Notes: a model not told the origin generated them from the sequence alone. Positions 1 to 8,329 are shown, counted from the first letter of the stretch. The stretch: DNA of 38,101 nucleotides from Leptolyngbyaceae cyanobacterium C42_A2020_001 (GCA_015272515.1 JACYLN010000055.1:1-38101), one strand, 5' to 3'. Made by a program: numbers and translations.

Positions 1-54
1 ACCCCCGACATCAGGTTTTGGAGACCTGCGTTCTACCAACTGAACTAAGAGCGC
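1..54 (-). tRNA. trnW: tRNA-Trp (CCA), 3' part cut off by window edge
   Basis: Read on the minus strand, the segment gives the 5' acceptor arm (GCGCTCTT), the D arm, a 5-bp anticodon stem CAGGT/ACCTG around the loop CTCCAAA, and the variable region running into the T arm. The anticodon is CCA, hence tryptophan. The rest of the T arm and the 3' acceptor lie beyond base 1. Position downstream of nothing else here but next to rplS fits the usual cyanobacterial order rplS - trnW - secE - nusG - rplK; secE and nusG would be outside the window. Confidence 0.9.
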
Positions 55-65
55 ATACAAAACTA

Positions 66-92
66 ACCCCCTTAGTGTAACAGCTGAGGGGT
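66..92. other. imperfect hairpin between rplS and trnW
   Basis: Bases 66-75 (ACCCCCTTAG) and 84-92 (CTGAGGGGT) can pair imperfectly around a short loop. It lies just upstream of the tRNA on the minus strand. It may contribute to termination or processing between rplS and the tRNA; there is no clean T-run, so the role is open. Confidence 0.3.
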
Positions 93-96
93 CACA

Positions 97-131
97 AGTT
101 GCTAATCACACATGGACAAGGATTAGCAACT
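97..131 (-). terminator. hairpin downstream of rplS
   Basis: Perfect 11-bp inverted repeat AGTTGCTAATC (97-107) / GATTAGCAACT (121-131) with a 13-nt loop, starting 15 bases after the rplS stop on the minus strand. It is AT-rich and not followed by a strong T-run on the minus strand, so it may be a weak terminator or an RNA-stabilising or processing stem. Confidence 0.5.
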
Positions 132-146
132 AATTGCCACCCACCG

Positions 147-509
147 TTACAAAGCGCGATCAAACCGTTGCTTCAGACGGGTTGCCTTACCAACACGGTT
201 CCGCAGGTAGTATAGCTTCGCACGGCGAGCCTTACCTCGGCGCAACACTTTTATGCTTTCAATTCGAGGAGAGTGAAGTAAAAAGACCCGCTCAACACCG
301 ACTCCCTGAAAGACGCGTCGCACAGTGATGTTCTGGTTAATTCCAGAACCCCGCTTAGCAATCACAACCCCTTCATACGGCTGAGTCCGCTCTTTACCAC
401 CTTCTTGAATAATTACACCAACCTTAACGGTGTCGCCAACATAGATGATTGGCAAATTCGACTTCATCTGTTCCGCTTCAATTGAGCGGATGATTTCCTG
501 GGCGTTCAT
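147..509 (-). CDS. rplS: 50S ribosomal protein L19
   Basis: L19 sits at the 30S-50S interface of the ribosome. The 120-residue product has the full family length and the characteristic run of conserved blocks: an N-terminal helix (residues 1-15), the central beta segment with VGDTVKVGV and [12 protein letters not shown] (about residues 24-57), and the basic C-terminal [13 protein letters not shown] block followed by [11 protein letters not shown]. The ATG start at 509 gives [14 protein letters not shown], the expected N-terminus. It is followed by a hairpin and then tRNA-Trp on the same strand, the conserved cyanobacterial neighbourhood leading into secE/nusG. Nothing about the protein is unusual. 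Confidence 0.97.
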   Translation of the reverse strand: MNAQEIIRSIEAEQMKSNLPIIYVGDTVKVGVIIQEGGKERTQPYEGVVIAKRGSGINQNITVRRVFQGVGVERVFLLHSPRIESIKVLRRGKARRAKLYYLRNRVGKATRLKQRFDRAL

Positions 510-687
510 GGCTCTGGTAAAAACTCACAGTCCTCAATAATAGCTTGGTCAGTGCGCTTAAGTCTAGATGAGGAGCAAATTTGCGATCGCAAAATCCCCC
601 TGCTAGGGATTGTAATTCCTGCTGTAATCGCCATACTGAGCGTTGTAAGCCTTAGAAAATGGATTGATCGCGGGGGAAATTTTCACG

Positions 688-1545
688 ATGAAGATCCGAT
701 TGATCTCTTTGCTTGGTTTTATGTTGATGACCGCAGTCACCCAAGCCTGTTCCAGTCCTCAAACACCGCAGGCGCAAATTCCAACAACCGCTTCTCCTGC
801 CGGAGTCTCATCCGATCAGGGAACATTGGTGATTCGGGCAAACGGGGAAGATTTTGTCCGACAGGGTTTTACATCCAAAGATGGTTGGAAAATCACCTTT
901 GATAATGTGTACGTTACGCTTGCAGCAGTGACTGCCTATCAAACCGAGCCTCCTTATGATGCCCAGGCAGATGCAGAACTCAAGGTAAAACAGCAAGTCA
1001 GCCTAGATCAGCCTCAAACAGTTGATTTGGCGGCAGGTGACGCAACTGCTGAGCCTGTTTTAGTGGGTGAGGTAACCGCTCCAGCGGGACGATACAACGC
1101 CCTTTCCTGGAAAATGCCAAAAGCAACCACTGGCGAGGCGAATGGCTACGCACTGATGCTCGTGGGCACGGCAACCAAAGGCGGGCAAAGCCTTCCCTTT
1201 GTGCTTAAGGTTGATGAAGAACTGGGTTATCAGTGTGGTGAGTTTGTGGGCGAACAGCGCAAAGGGACCTTGAAAGCAGGCGACAAAGCAGATTTAGAGG
1301 CGACCTTCCATTTCGATCATCTGTTTGGTGATGCCAAAACGCCGCCTACGGATGATTTGAATAAGCAGGCACTGGGTTTTCAACCTTTAGCAAATTTGGC
1401 AAAAGACGGCAAAGTGGATGTGGATGTGGCAACGCTGAAACAATCCTTGTCAGCCGAAGATTTTAGGAAATTTCAGGCGATTTTGCCGAGTTTGGGTCAT
1501 GTTGGGGAAGGTCACTGCAAGGAAACAACCCTGGCAAAAAACTGA
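688..1545 (+). CDS. putative periplasmic lipoprotein heading the Ni/Co ECF operon
   Basis: I do not recognise a named family. The 285-residue product begins with a basic-hydrophobic signal (MKIRLISLLGFMLMTAVTQAC); the Cys at about residue 21 follows an imperfect lipobox (T-Q-A-C), so a membrane-anchored lipoprotein is likely. The body is beta-rich. Two short stretches carry potential soft-metal ligands: HFDHLFGD (about residues 210-217) and, close to the C-terminus, GHVGEGHC. It is the first gene of a tight run with a NikL-like protein, cbiM, cbiQ and cbiO, and its stop is only 7 bases before the next start. A role in periplasmic capture of Ni2+ or Co2+ is therefore inferred from context. The ATG at 688 is preferred over an in-frame TTG at 664 because it starts the signal peptide directly. 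Confidence 0.8.
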   Translation: MKIRLISLLGFMLMTAVTQACSSPQTPQAQIPTTASPAGVSSDQGTLVIRANGEDFVRQGFTSKDGWKITFDNVYVTLAAVTAYQTEPPYDAQADAELKVKQQVSLDQPQTVDLAAGDATAEPVLVGEVTAPAGRYNALSWKMPKATTGEANGYALMLVGTATKGGQSLPFVLKVDEELGYQCGEFVGEQRKGTLKAGDKADLEATFHFDHLFGDAKTPPTDDLNKQALGFQPLANLAKDGKVDVDVATLKQSLSAEDFRKFQAILPSLGHVGEGHCKETTLAKN

Positions 1546-1552
1546 GGCAAGG

Positions 1553-2044
1553 ATGAGCAAACAGCAGATTCAATGGCGAAGGAGATGGCTCTCTCTGGGT
1601 GGTAGGTGGGCGTTGCCTGGGTTGTTGGGAGTCGCAATCATGGGGTTGGCGGAGCGATCGCTGGCGCATGGGGTGGTGATGCAATACCAGACCACTCAAG
1701 CCGTTTCTGTACAGGCAAAGTACGATTCGGGTGATCCATTTGCCAATGCCCAGGTAACCGTGTATGCGCCGGATAGCGATCAGCCCTGGTCAAAAGGGAC
1801 AACCGACAACAATGGGGTATTTACCTTTACGCCAGATGACTCGAAACCAGGTACCTGGCAGGTGAAGGTGCGATCAGCAGGGCATGGAGATGTTGCCAAT
1901 ATTCCGGTCAGTAGTGGAACCCAACAGTTAGCAACAGTTAGCGGTGGAAACGGGTACACTCCCTTGCAAAAAGGGGTGATGGCGGCATCAGTGATTTGGG
2001 GATGTGTGGGCACGGCATTGTTCTTTCTCAGGAGGAAGGCGTAG
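1553..2044 (+). CDS. NikL-like periplasmic/membrane accessory protein of the nickel/cobalt ECF transporter
   Basis: The 163-residue protein has a basic N-terminus and signal/TM segment (about residues 14-37) whose predicted cleavage after SLA would leave a mature protein starting with His (HGVVMQYQ). This is followed by a carboxypeptidase-regulatory-like beta domain (about 40-125, with NAQVTVYAPD and TTDNNGVFTFTPD), and a C-terminal membrane helix (about 139-160) ending in RRKA. This topology and the exposed N-terminal His match NikL proteins, which in nickel ECF systems take the place of CbiN next to the M component. The start at 1553 has a GAGGCAAGG ribosome-binding sequence. The stop codon directly abuts the cbiM ATG, indicating translational coupling. 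NikL assignment is from topology and context; substrate could be Ni or Co. Confidence 0.82.
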   Translation: MSKQQIQWRRRWLSLGGRWALPGLLGVAIMGLAERSLAHGVVMQYQTTQAVSVQAKYDSGDPFANAQVTVYAPDSDQPWSKGTTDNNGVFTFTPDDSKPGTWQVKVRSAGHGDVANIPVSSGTQQLATVSGGNGYTPLQKGVMAASVIWGCVGTALFFLRRKA

Positions 2045-2710
2045 ATGCACGTCCCAGATGGGATTTTGCCAGCCCAGATTTGTGTGGGTGGGTATGCGTT
2101 GACTGGGCTAACTGCCTGGTTGAGTTTACGAAAAATTAACCGCTGTCACGATCCGGCGCAGGGAGTTCCGAAAGCAGCATTGCTCACGGCAGCTTTTTTT
2201 GCAGCTTCCCTGCTCCATATTCCCGTGCCGCCTGCGAGTGTACATCTGGTGCTAAATGGCTTACTGGGGGTGATTCTTGGCTATTATGCGTTTCTAGCGA
2301 TTCTGGTAGGACTGTTTCTGCAAGCGATTATGTTTGGGCATGGTGGGCTGAGTACGCTAGGAGTCAATGCCCTGATTATGGGAATTCCGGCGTTAATCGC
2401 GTACTTTGTGTTTCAACTGCGCGATCGCGCTCCTAAACGATTGAATCAAAGATTGACGACGGGTTTTTTCGCCTTTTTGGCAGGGGCAAGTGGTACCGCT
2501 ATTTCAGCCCTGTTGTTCTACAGTTTGATGGTGCTCAATGTTCCGGCAGAAATGGATGTCATGGCGGAGCGGATTGCGGTGGCAGGGCTAACTGTTGCTC
2601 ACATTCCTCTGGTAATTCTAGAAGGGATTTTTACTGCTGTTCTGGTACTGTTCCTGGAGAAGGTGAAGCCCGAACTGTTGCGAAACACATGGTCAAAGGC
2701 ATCGTCATGA
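2045..2710 (+). CDS. cbiM: nickel/cobalt ECF transporter S-component CbiM/NikM
   Basis: CbiM/NikM is the integral membrane protein that binds Co2+ or Ni2+ and delivers it across the cytoplasmic membrane. The 221-residue product starts with MHVPDGILPAQ, the family hallmark in which the N-terminal Met and His2 form the metal site, so the start codon is fixed by function. Several hydrophobic helices follow, with the conserved AIMFGHGGLSTLGVNALIMG segment (about residues 96-115). It abuts the NikL-like gene with no gap and overlaps cbiQ by 4 bases (ATGA at 2707-2710). The NikL-type partner and absence of a CbiN gene hint at nickel as substrate, but sequence alone does not decide it. Confidence 0.95.
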   Translation: MHVPDGILPAQICVGGYALTGLTAWLSLRKINRCHDPAQGVPKAALLTAAFFAASLLHIPVPPASVHLVLNGLLGVILGYYAFLAILVGLFLQAIMFGHGGLSTLGVNALIMGIPALIAYFVFQLRDRAPKRLNQRLTTGFFAFLAGASGTAISALLFYSLMVLNVPAEMDVMAERIAVAGLTVAHIPLVILEGIFTAVLVLFLEKVKPELLRNTWSKASS

Positions 2711-3492
2711 AGCTTGATTTGGATGTCTACAGCCATCAACACTCGTGGATGCATCGCTGGGAGCCAAGATGCAAGCTGATTGGGCTGATGGGGGTGATCT
2801 TTGCTTTCGCCTTTGTGCAGGATTTGCGCTTGCTCGTTCCCATGCTGGTGGTTACGGCTAGTTTGTTTATGTCGTCTGGGTTGCCGCTTACCGTGTTAAC
2901 CCATCGCCTGCGCTATCCGGGTTTTTTCTTGCTGGGCATGGTGCTACTGTTGCCCTTTTTCGCGGGAGAAACGGTGATTTGGCAGTGGGGCAAGCTGTCG
3001 CTTTACCAGGAGGGCTGTTTAGCGACGATCTTGATTGCAGTGCGATTTGTCTCGATTTTGACGATCGCCCTGATTTTGGTTGCCTCCACTCCATTTCTGG
3101 CGTTGCTCAAGGCGTTGCGATCGCTGGGTCTTTCGCCGATTTTGACTGATATGCTGCTGCTTACCTATCGCTACCTGCACGACATTACAGAGAGTTTGAC
3201 CACGATGCGAACTGCCATGCGCCTGAGGGGGGGCGATCGTTCGCGTGCCCGCTTCCTCATCCCCGACTGGCGAACGTTTCGGCAAACGGCATCTCTGGCA
3301 GGAACGTTACTGATTCGCAGCTATGAGCAATCAGAACGAGTTTATAAAGCGATGCGCCTGCGCGGATATGGGCTGGCTCAGGGACAGACAAATCGGCAAG
3401 ATTGGCGTTCCATTCAGGTGAGCAATATCCTTGCTCTAGGCTTGAGTCTGGTTGTGGCAGGTGGATTTGTGCTGGCGGAAGTGTTGATTTAA
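2707..3492 (+). CDS. cbiQ: ECF transporter T-component CbiQ
   Basis: CbiQ/EcfT is the transmembrane coupling protein linking the metal-binding M component to the CbiO ATPase. The 261-residue product begins MKLDLDVYSHQHSWMHRWEPRCKL, typical of CbiQ, continues with about five membrane helices, and carries in its cytoplasmic part the two coupling helices with Ala-Arg-Gly type motifs: AMRLRGGDRS (about 171-180) and AMRLRGYG (about 216-223). The ATG at 2707 overlaps the cbiM stop as ATGA; a longer reading from 2689 would add six residues and is less likely. It is followed 7 bases later by cbiO. Confidence 0.95.
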   Translation: MKLDLDVYSHQHSWMHRWEPRCKLIGLMGVIFAFAFVQDLRLLVPMLVVTASLFMSSGLPLTVLTHRLRYPGFFLLGMVLLLPFFAGETVIWQWGKLSLYQEGCLATILIAVRFVSILTIALILVASTPFLALLKALRSLGLSPILTDMLLLTYRYLHDITESLTTMRTAMRLRGGDRSRARFLIPDWRTFRQTASLAGTLLIRSYEQSERVYKAMRLRGYGLAQGQTNRQDWRSIQVSNILALGLSLVVAGGFVLAEVLI

Positions 3493-3499
3493 GGACTTA

Positions 3500-4330
3500 G
3501 TGAAACGCGAGATGACACGCATGGAACAAGCGCTACAAGAACGGCAACCTATTTTGAAGCAGGAAGAAGCGAATCCCCCCGCGATCTCGATCTCTCACCT
3601 CAGCTTTTGCTATCCTGACTGCACCCATGCCATTTACGATCTCAATTTGCAGGTTCAGCCAGGAGAACGAGTTGGCATCGTTGGCGCAAATGGCTGCGGC
3701 AAAACCACCTTCTTCCTCTTACTTTGTGGCATCTTGACTCCTACGGCTGGAGAAATTTCGATTCTGGGCAAGCCGGTAATTCCTGGCGCGTTTGAAACCC
3801 GTGTGGGACTGGTGTTTCAAAATCCCGATGACCAACTGTTTTCTGCCTCCGTTTGGGAAGATGTGGCGTTTGGTCCGCGCAATCTGGGCTTGCCGCCGGA
3901 TGAGGTGGAGCAACGAGTCAACACGGCAATGACCCTAACTAATGTCGTGGATCTGGCGCAGCGTCCGCCCCATCATCTATCGGGTGGGCAGAAGAAGCGA
4001 GTGGCGATCGCAGGTGTGCTGGCAACCAACCCGGAAATTCTCCTGCTGGATGAACCTTCCGCCCAACTCGACCCCCGCTCTCGTCGGCAGTTGATTCGGT
4101 TGCTCGATTCTCTGCCCCAAACCCAACTGATCGCCACCCATGATCTGGATCTAGCGCTGGAACTCTGCGATCGCACCATCTTGTTCAGTGAGGGGCGAAT
4201 TATTTGCGACGGCGACACCTATGCCATCCTGGGCAACGCCGAACTGTTGGAGCAATACGCCCTGGAACTGCCCCTCAGCTACAGCCGCCCTTACTGTCAG
4301 TTAAATCATGCTCCCGATATGAACCGTTAA
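3500..4330 (+). CDS. cbiO: ECF transporter ATPase CbiO
   Basis: ATP-binding cassette subunit that powers Ni/Co uptake from the cytoplasmic face. All ABC motifs are present in the 276-residue product: Walker A GANGCGKTT (about residues 62-70), Q-loop VFQNPDDQ, signature LSGGQKKR, Walker B ILLLDEP followed by SAQLD, and the switch His in IATHDLD. An approximately 27-residue N-terminal extension precedes the ABC core. The GTG at 3500 has AAGGA four bases upstream; ATGs at 3512 and 3521 are alternative starts. It is the last gene of the Ni/Co operon, with 325 bases of non-coding sequence after it. Confidence 0.94.
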   Translation: MKREMTRMEQALQERQPILKQEEANPPAISISHLSFCYPDCTHAIYDLNLQVQPGERVGIVGANGCGKTTFFLLLCGILTPTAGEISILGKPVIPGAFETRVGLVFQNPDDQLFSASVWEDVAFGPRNLGLPPDEVEQRVNTAMTLTNVVDLAQRPPHHLSGGQKKRVAIAGVLATNPEILLLDEPSAQLDPRSRRQLIRLLDSLPQTQLIATHDLDLALELCDRTILFSEGRIICDGDTYAILGNAELLEQYALELPLSYSRPYCQLNHAPDMNR

Positions 4331-4655
4331 GGGATGGATTGAAACAGAGCCTGTACCATTGAGATTCGTTGTCAGAGAAGCCTGAGCGGTCTTAAATCCA
4401 GTTCTAAAAAAGCCCGTTTACTAACCTGATTAATTCTTCTGTCTCTGCGATCGCCCCATCTCTTCTTCCCTATCTCTTATTTCCCTGAAGCAAGAATTAT
4501 TAACCCATCTCCGTTACACGAATTTTTGACCAGTGGATTAGAGTAGATTTCGGGATCAAAATTACCCACCATTCTGAATGGGTCGCTCTACTGAGATCCG
4601 TCGTGTTCCCATTCTCAATGCTTGCACTCTTCGTCACACTGCCTGTATTTGCTCT
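4331..4655. other. intergenic spacer, cbiO to M16 peptidase
   Basis: No convincing gene or RNA. The only structure I see is a bulged hairpin at 4565-4584 (ACCCACCATTC/GAATGGGT) in the region before the peptidase start, and one HIP1-like GCGATCGC near 4448. There is no clear terminator behind cbiO. The peptidase promoter probably lies here. Confidence 0.5.
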
Positions 4656-7496
4656 ATGACTCCGTTTCATCGCTTTCGGCGCTTTCATTTCTTCACTCTG
4701 CTCGTCACTGGTTTTCTAACCGTCATCCTGGTTGCGATCGCGCCCGCCATTTCGCAAACCCTGTTACCAGCCTTTGCCGCACAACTAACTCAGACACCTA
4801 CCCAGCCAACAAAAACAACACCAAAACCCGCTACGCTTGCTTTAACCAAAGGAGTTGAGAAAACCGTTTTAGACAACGGATTGACGGTATTGACGAAACA
4901 GGTAGACACTGCGCCTGTGGTGAGTGTGCAAGTGTGGTATCGCATCGGTTCTCGGAATGAGGCTCCAGGCGTGAATGGGATTGCACACCAACTTGAGCAC
5001 CTGATGTTTAAAGGAACAAAAGACCGCCCGATCCAGTTTGGACGGTTCTTTAGTGCGTTGGGTAGTGAGTCGAATGCATTCACTAGTTATGACATGACAG
5101 CGTATTTTGGCACGGTGGAGCAAGACAAACTAGAAGCATTGCTGGTGCTGGAAGCCGATCGCATGAAAAACTCCATCATTGATGAAAGCGCGTTGACCAG
5201 CGAGAAACGAGTGGTGATCTCCGAGTTGCAGGGGTATGAAAACAGCCCAAGTTATCGGTTAGGACGAGCTGTGATGCAATCGGTATTTCCCGACAACCCT
5301 TATGGATTGCCCGTAGGCGGAACCAAAGCGGATGTGGAGAAATTTACCGTTGATCAAGTGCGGTATTACTACGATACCTACTACCGTCCTGATAATGCGG
5401 TGTTGGTTGTTGTCGGCAACTTCAAACCCGATGAAACGAAGAAGCTAATTCAAGATACGTTTGGCAAAATTCCCAAAGTAACTAAGCCTTTACCGTCAAA
5501 AGCGCCCATTTCTGCACCAACGAAGCCAACACCCCGCCCCGCCTCGCGATCGCCCATCATCATGCGCGAACCTGGAAGCGCTGCCTTACTCAACGCCGTG
5601 TATCCCCTGCCGGATGTGCTACATCCTGATGTGCCTGCCCTCCAGCTAATGGACTACATTCTGTCGGGTGGACGTAGTTCTCGTTTATATCAGGCATTGG
5701 TCGAAACTGGGCTAGCAAGTGATGCCGGTGGTTACGCTGCCAACTTGATTGGAGGGGGCTGGTACGACTTCTCGATTACAGCCGCTCCAGGGAAAGAGTT
5801 GAAAGCCATTGATGCCGTTTTGCAGCAGGTTGTGGCAGAACTACGAGAGAAGGGTATTACGGCTGAAGAGTTGGCACGGGCAAAAGCTCAACTGCGGGCA
5901 TCGATCACGCTGCGTAACCGGGATATCAGCAGTCAGGCAATTCAACTTGGAGACGACTTCACCTCAACAGGGGATTACCAGTTTACCGATCAGCTTCTGA
6001 GCCGAATTACTCAAGTTGCGGCGGCAGATATTCAACGTGTGGCGCGTACTTATCTGACACCTGCTAACCGAACGGTAGGATTTTTTGAACCTACGGCTCC
6101 TAATGGCAAAGCCGGAGCCACACCCGGTAACTTTGCTCAAACTGCTGAAAAATTCAGTCCAGGTGCGCCCGTTGATCCAGCCGAGATTGCCAAATATCTG
6201 CCTGAGATCAAATCCAATAGTCAACAATTTTCTGCCCAAACCCTTCCCGAAAAGTTAACGCTGAAAAATGGAATGGAGGTTCTGTTGTTGCGCGATCGCA
6301 GCACGCCCACCGTGACGCTGAGTGGATTTGTGGCAGCGGGGTCTATTTACGATCAACCTCAGACCGCCGGGCTAGCGAGTTTAACGGCGGATAATTTGCT
6401 GAACGGCACCAAAACGCAGGATGCACTGGCGATCGCCAAAACTTTGGAAAATCGTGGAGCCGATCTGCAATTTGGCGCAACACGAGAAGGGGTGAGTATT
6501 TCAGGGGAAGCGCTCGCCGCCGATTTGCCAACGCTGGTTCAAGTTCTGGCAGATACGTTGCAACATTCCAACTTCCCCGAAAAAGAGCTAGAACTGAGTC
6601 GTCAGCAGGCAATCACTGCACTCAAGCAAGATTTAGACAATCCTGCCCGCGTGGCGCGACGCGCCTTTCAGCAAGCGGTTTATCCCGAAAATCACCCCTT
6701 TCATGTGCTACCTACAGAAGCCAGCCTCAAAGCCATTACGCGCAATGATGTGTTGAATTTCTACAAGCAGCAGTACAGTCCAGAGTCAACGATTCTGGTG
6801 TTGGTAGGAGATTTTGACCCGGTTGGTGTGCGAAACCTGTTAACGAAAGAATTTGGTAACTGGCAGGTGACAGACCAAAGCCCCAATATTACCTTCCCAA
6901 CCGTGCCTCTCCCCGATCACACCGTTCGTTTGAATCCCGTCCTTCCTGGCAAAACCCAGTCCATCACGTTCATGGGCTACAACGGCATTGATCGTCAAGA
7001 TCCCCGTTTTTATGCCGTTCAGGTGCTGAATCAAATTCTGGGGGGCGATACGCTTTCGAGTCGCTTAGGAACTGAGATTCGCGATCGCCTGGGATTGACT
7101 TACGGTATCTACAGTCTGTTTCAGGCGGGCAAAACGCCAGGACCTTTCCTCGTGTATATGCAAACCGCCCCGGAAGATGCGGAACGCGCAATCTCTAGCA
7201 CTATTAGCCTGCTGCAACAGGTGCGGCAACAAGGAGTTACTACGGCTGAGGTTGCTGCGGCTAAGCGATCGCTCACTAGCGTTTATTCAGTAGAGTTAGC
7301 CTCACCCACCGATCTGGCAAGTACGATTTTGATGAATGCCGTTTATGGGTTGGGTGAGCGCGAAATTCGTCAGTACATCTCTAAAATTGAGGCAGTCACC
7401 CCAGCTCAGGTTAGTCAGGCGATTCAAGAACTGCTCCATCCCGCAAACCTGGTGATTGTCACCGCTGGCCCCTCCCCATCCACTTCCCAAAAATAA
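4656..7496 (+). CDS. secreted M16 family zinc metallopeptidase (pitrilysin-like), two-repeat form
   Basis: A 946-residue exported peptidase. An N-terminal signal (about residues 1-43, ending AFAA) precedes two homologous M16 halves. The first half has the inverted zinc motif HQLEH at residues 111-115, with the usual following acidic segment (LEADRM...SEKRVVISELQ). The second half (from about residue 525, LTLKNGMEVLLLRD) keeps the fold signature, but its equivalent site reads AGLASLTADNLLNGT with no HxxEH, so it is the non-catalytic partner half, as expected in this family. The conserved GLTYGIYS segment near the C-terminus is present. M16 enzymes degrade peptides; the substrate is unknown. 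The ATG at 4656 starts the signal peptide directly; an upstream in-frame ATG at 4578 would put 26 residues in front of it. A cupredoxin gene follows after 11 bases and is probably co-transcribed. Confidence 0.93.
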   Translation: MTPFHRFRRFHFFTLLVTGFLTVILVAIAPAISQTLLPAFAAQLTQTPTQPTKTTPKPATLALTKGVEKTVLDNGLTVLTKQVDTAPVVSVQVWYRIGSRNEAPGVNGIAHQLEHLMFKGTKDRPIQFGRFFSALGSESNAFTSYDMTAYFGTVEQDKLEALLVLEADRMKNSIIDESALTSEKRVVISELQGYENSPSYRLGRAVMQSVFPDNPYGLPVGGTKADVEKFTVDQVRYYYDTYYRPDNAVLVVVGNFKPDETKKLIQDTFGKIPKVTKPLPSKAPISAPTKPTPRPASRSPIIMREPGSAALLNAVYPLPDVLHPDVPALQLMDYILSGGRSSRLYQALVETGLASDAGGYAANLIGGGWYDFSITAAPGKELKAIDAVLQQVVAELREKGITAEELARAKAQLRASITLRNRDISSQAIQLGDDFTSTGDYQFTDQLLSRITQVAAADIQRVARTYLTPANRTVGFFEPTAPNGKAGATPGNFAQTAEKFSPGAPVDPAEIAKYLPEIKSNSQQFSAQTLPEKLTLKNGMEVLLLRDRSTPTVTLSGFVAAGSIYDQPQTAGLASLTADNLLNGTKTQDALAIAKTLENRGADLQFGATREGVSISGEALAADLPTLVQVLADTLQHSNFPEKELELSRQQAITALKQDLDNPARVARRAFQQAVYPENHPFHVLPTEASLKAITRNDVLNFYKQQYSPESTILVLVGDFDPVGVRNLLTKEFGNWQVTDQSPNITFPTVPLPDHTVRLNPVLPGKTQSITFMGYNGIDRQDPRFYAVQVLNQILGGDTLSSRLGTEIRDRLGLTYGIYSLFQAGKTPGPFLVYMQTAPEDAERAISSTISLLQQVRQQGVTTAEVAAAKRSLTSVYSVELASPTDLASTILMNAVYGLGEREIRQYISKIEAVTPAQVSQAIQELLHPANLVIVTAGPSPSTSQK

Positions 7497-7507
7497 GGAG
7501 CCAAAAA

Positions 7508-7990
7508 ATGCCGCGATCGCAGCCATTTTTCCAGCGTGTGTTTAGTATCGTCTGCCTCATGGGATGCTTTGCCTGGGGTTGGGTAACACCTGCGATCGCA
7601 GCTCCCTCTGCGATCGACCTTTCTCGGCAACCCACAATCGAGATCAAAGTACACCTCGGTAATGCCAGCAACGAACTCAAGTTTGTGCCCGACACGATTG
7701 AGTTTGCCGCTGGGAAGCGTTACAAACTCGTGCTCGATAATCCCAGCAACAACAAACACTACTTCACCGCCAAAGACTTTGCAGATAACATCTGGTCGCA
7801 AAAAGTGGAAGCGGGCAACGTGGAAATTAAAGGCGCGATCCATGAATTAGAACTCAAACCCGGTGCTGTAGCAGATTGGGTGTTTGTCCCAGTTAAAGCT
7901 GGAACTTACGAGTTACACTGCTCCATTCCTGGACATGCCGAAGCCGGAATGATCGGAAAACTCGCGATCGCCCCAGCCAAGGCAACCTGA
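7508..7990 (+). CDS. secreted cupredoxin (type 1 copper protein) of unassigned family
   Basis: The 160-residue product has a signal peptide (about residues 1-32, ending AIAA) and a plastocyanin/azurin-like fold. A complete type 1 copper site is readable: His84 (NNKHYF), Cys138, His143 and Met148 in CSIPGHAEAGM, the C-x4-H-x4-M pattern. An insertion of about 30 residues between the first His and the C-terminal ligand loop (ADNIWSQKVEAGNVEIKG) sets it apart from plastocyanin. It should act as an electron carrier or copper binder in the periplasm or thylakoid lumen. It sits 11 bases after the M16 peptidase on the same strand, with AAGGAG overlapping the spacer, so an operon is likely. Its redox partner is not evident. 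Confidence 0.88.
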   Translation: MPRSQPFFQRVFSIVCLMGCFAWGWVTPAIAAPSAIDLSRQPTIEIKVHLGNASNELKFVPDTIEFAAGKRYKLVLDNPSNNKHYFTAKDFADNIWSQKVEAGNVEIKGAIHELELKPGAVADWVFVPVKAGTYELHCSIPGHAEAGMIGKLAIAPAKAT

Positions 7991-8329
7991 AGAATGGAGA
8001 GTGGGAAATTGAAGATTGGAGAGTGGGGATTGGTAATGGGTAATCACGCGATGTGCGACTTTCTTGAAGTTCCCTTCAATCCTGCATCTGCCCTCATCCT
8101 CAGCCCTTATCCCAACGTTGGGATAAGGGAGCCAGAAAGGATTCAAACTCCCTTCTCGCCCAGATTTGGGATGTGAGGGTGGGGATGTGAGGGCGAAATC
8201 GTTGCACATCGCGTCAATCTGCAATCTGCAATCCTCCCGCCTCCCCCTCCAGCAAGAATTAGGTTAATGTAAAGATCTGCAATTCTGCATTGCCGTCTCG
8301 ATTTGTCGGTCTTCATTCCTCCAACCACA
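7991..8329. other. intergenic spacer with interspersed repeat, upstream of map
   Basis: This stretch holds no gene that I can support; ORFs in it arise from low-complexity repeat sequence (runs such as GGAGAGTGGG, TGGTAATGGGTAATC). It contains the palindromic repeat described separately (8046-8214). The last 100 bases before the map start presumably hold its promoter. Confidence 0.6.
8046..8214. repeat. palindrome-centred interspersed repeat with inverted outer arms
   Basis: Outer arms ACGCGATGTGCGAC (8046-8059) and GTTGCACATCGCGT (8201-8214) are inverted repeats with 13 of 14 matches. Between them lies a perfect 26-base palindrome, CCCTTATCCCAAC/GTTGGGATAAGGG (8104-8129). On the right side is a near-tandem GGGATGTGAGGG duplication (about 8168-8193), partly complementary to the CCCTCATCCTCAGCCC stretch before the palindrome. 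The whole folds as a nested cruciform. Sequences of the type CCCTCATCC...CCC-palindrome-GGG are common intergenic repeats in filamentous cyanobacteria; a small non-autonomous element is plausible. Confidence 0.65.

Noticed and set aside
583-590. GCGATCGC octamers as a special feature of single genes
   Set aside because: HIP1 sites are spread over the whole window and are a genome-wide trait of many cyanobacteria.
510-687. Cobalamin or nickel-type riboswitch in front of the Ni/Co operon
   Set aside because: No B12-box-like or other conserved riboswitch core is visible in this short spacer.
552-902. 116-codon plus-strand ORF overlapping the lipoprotein gene
   Set aside because: It is in another frame over the start of a gene with a clear signal peptide, and its sequence has no domain-like pattern.
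7424-7843. 139-codon antisense ORF across the M16-cupredoxin junction
   Set aside because: It overlaps two well supported genes and looks like a shadow frame.
8104-8129. The 26-base palindrome as a repressor operator or a terminator
   Set aside because: It is far from a start codon, has no T-run, and is surrounded by other repeat features, so an interspersed repeat is the simpler view.
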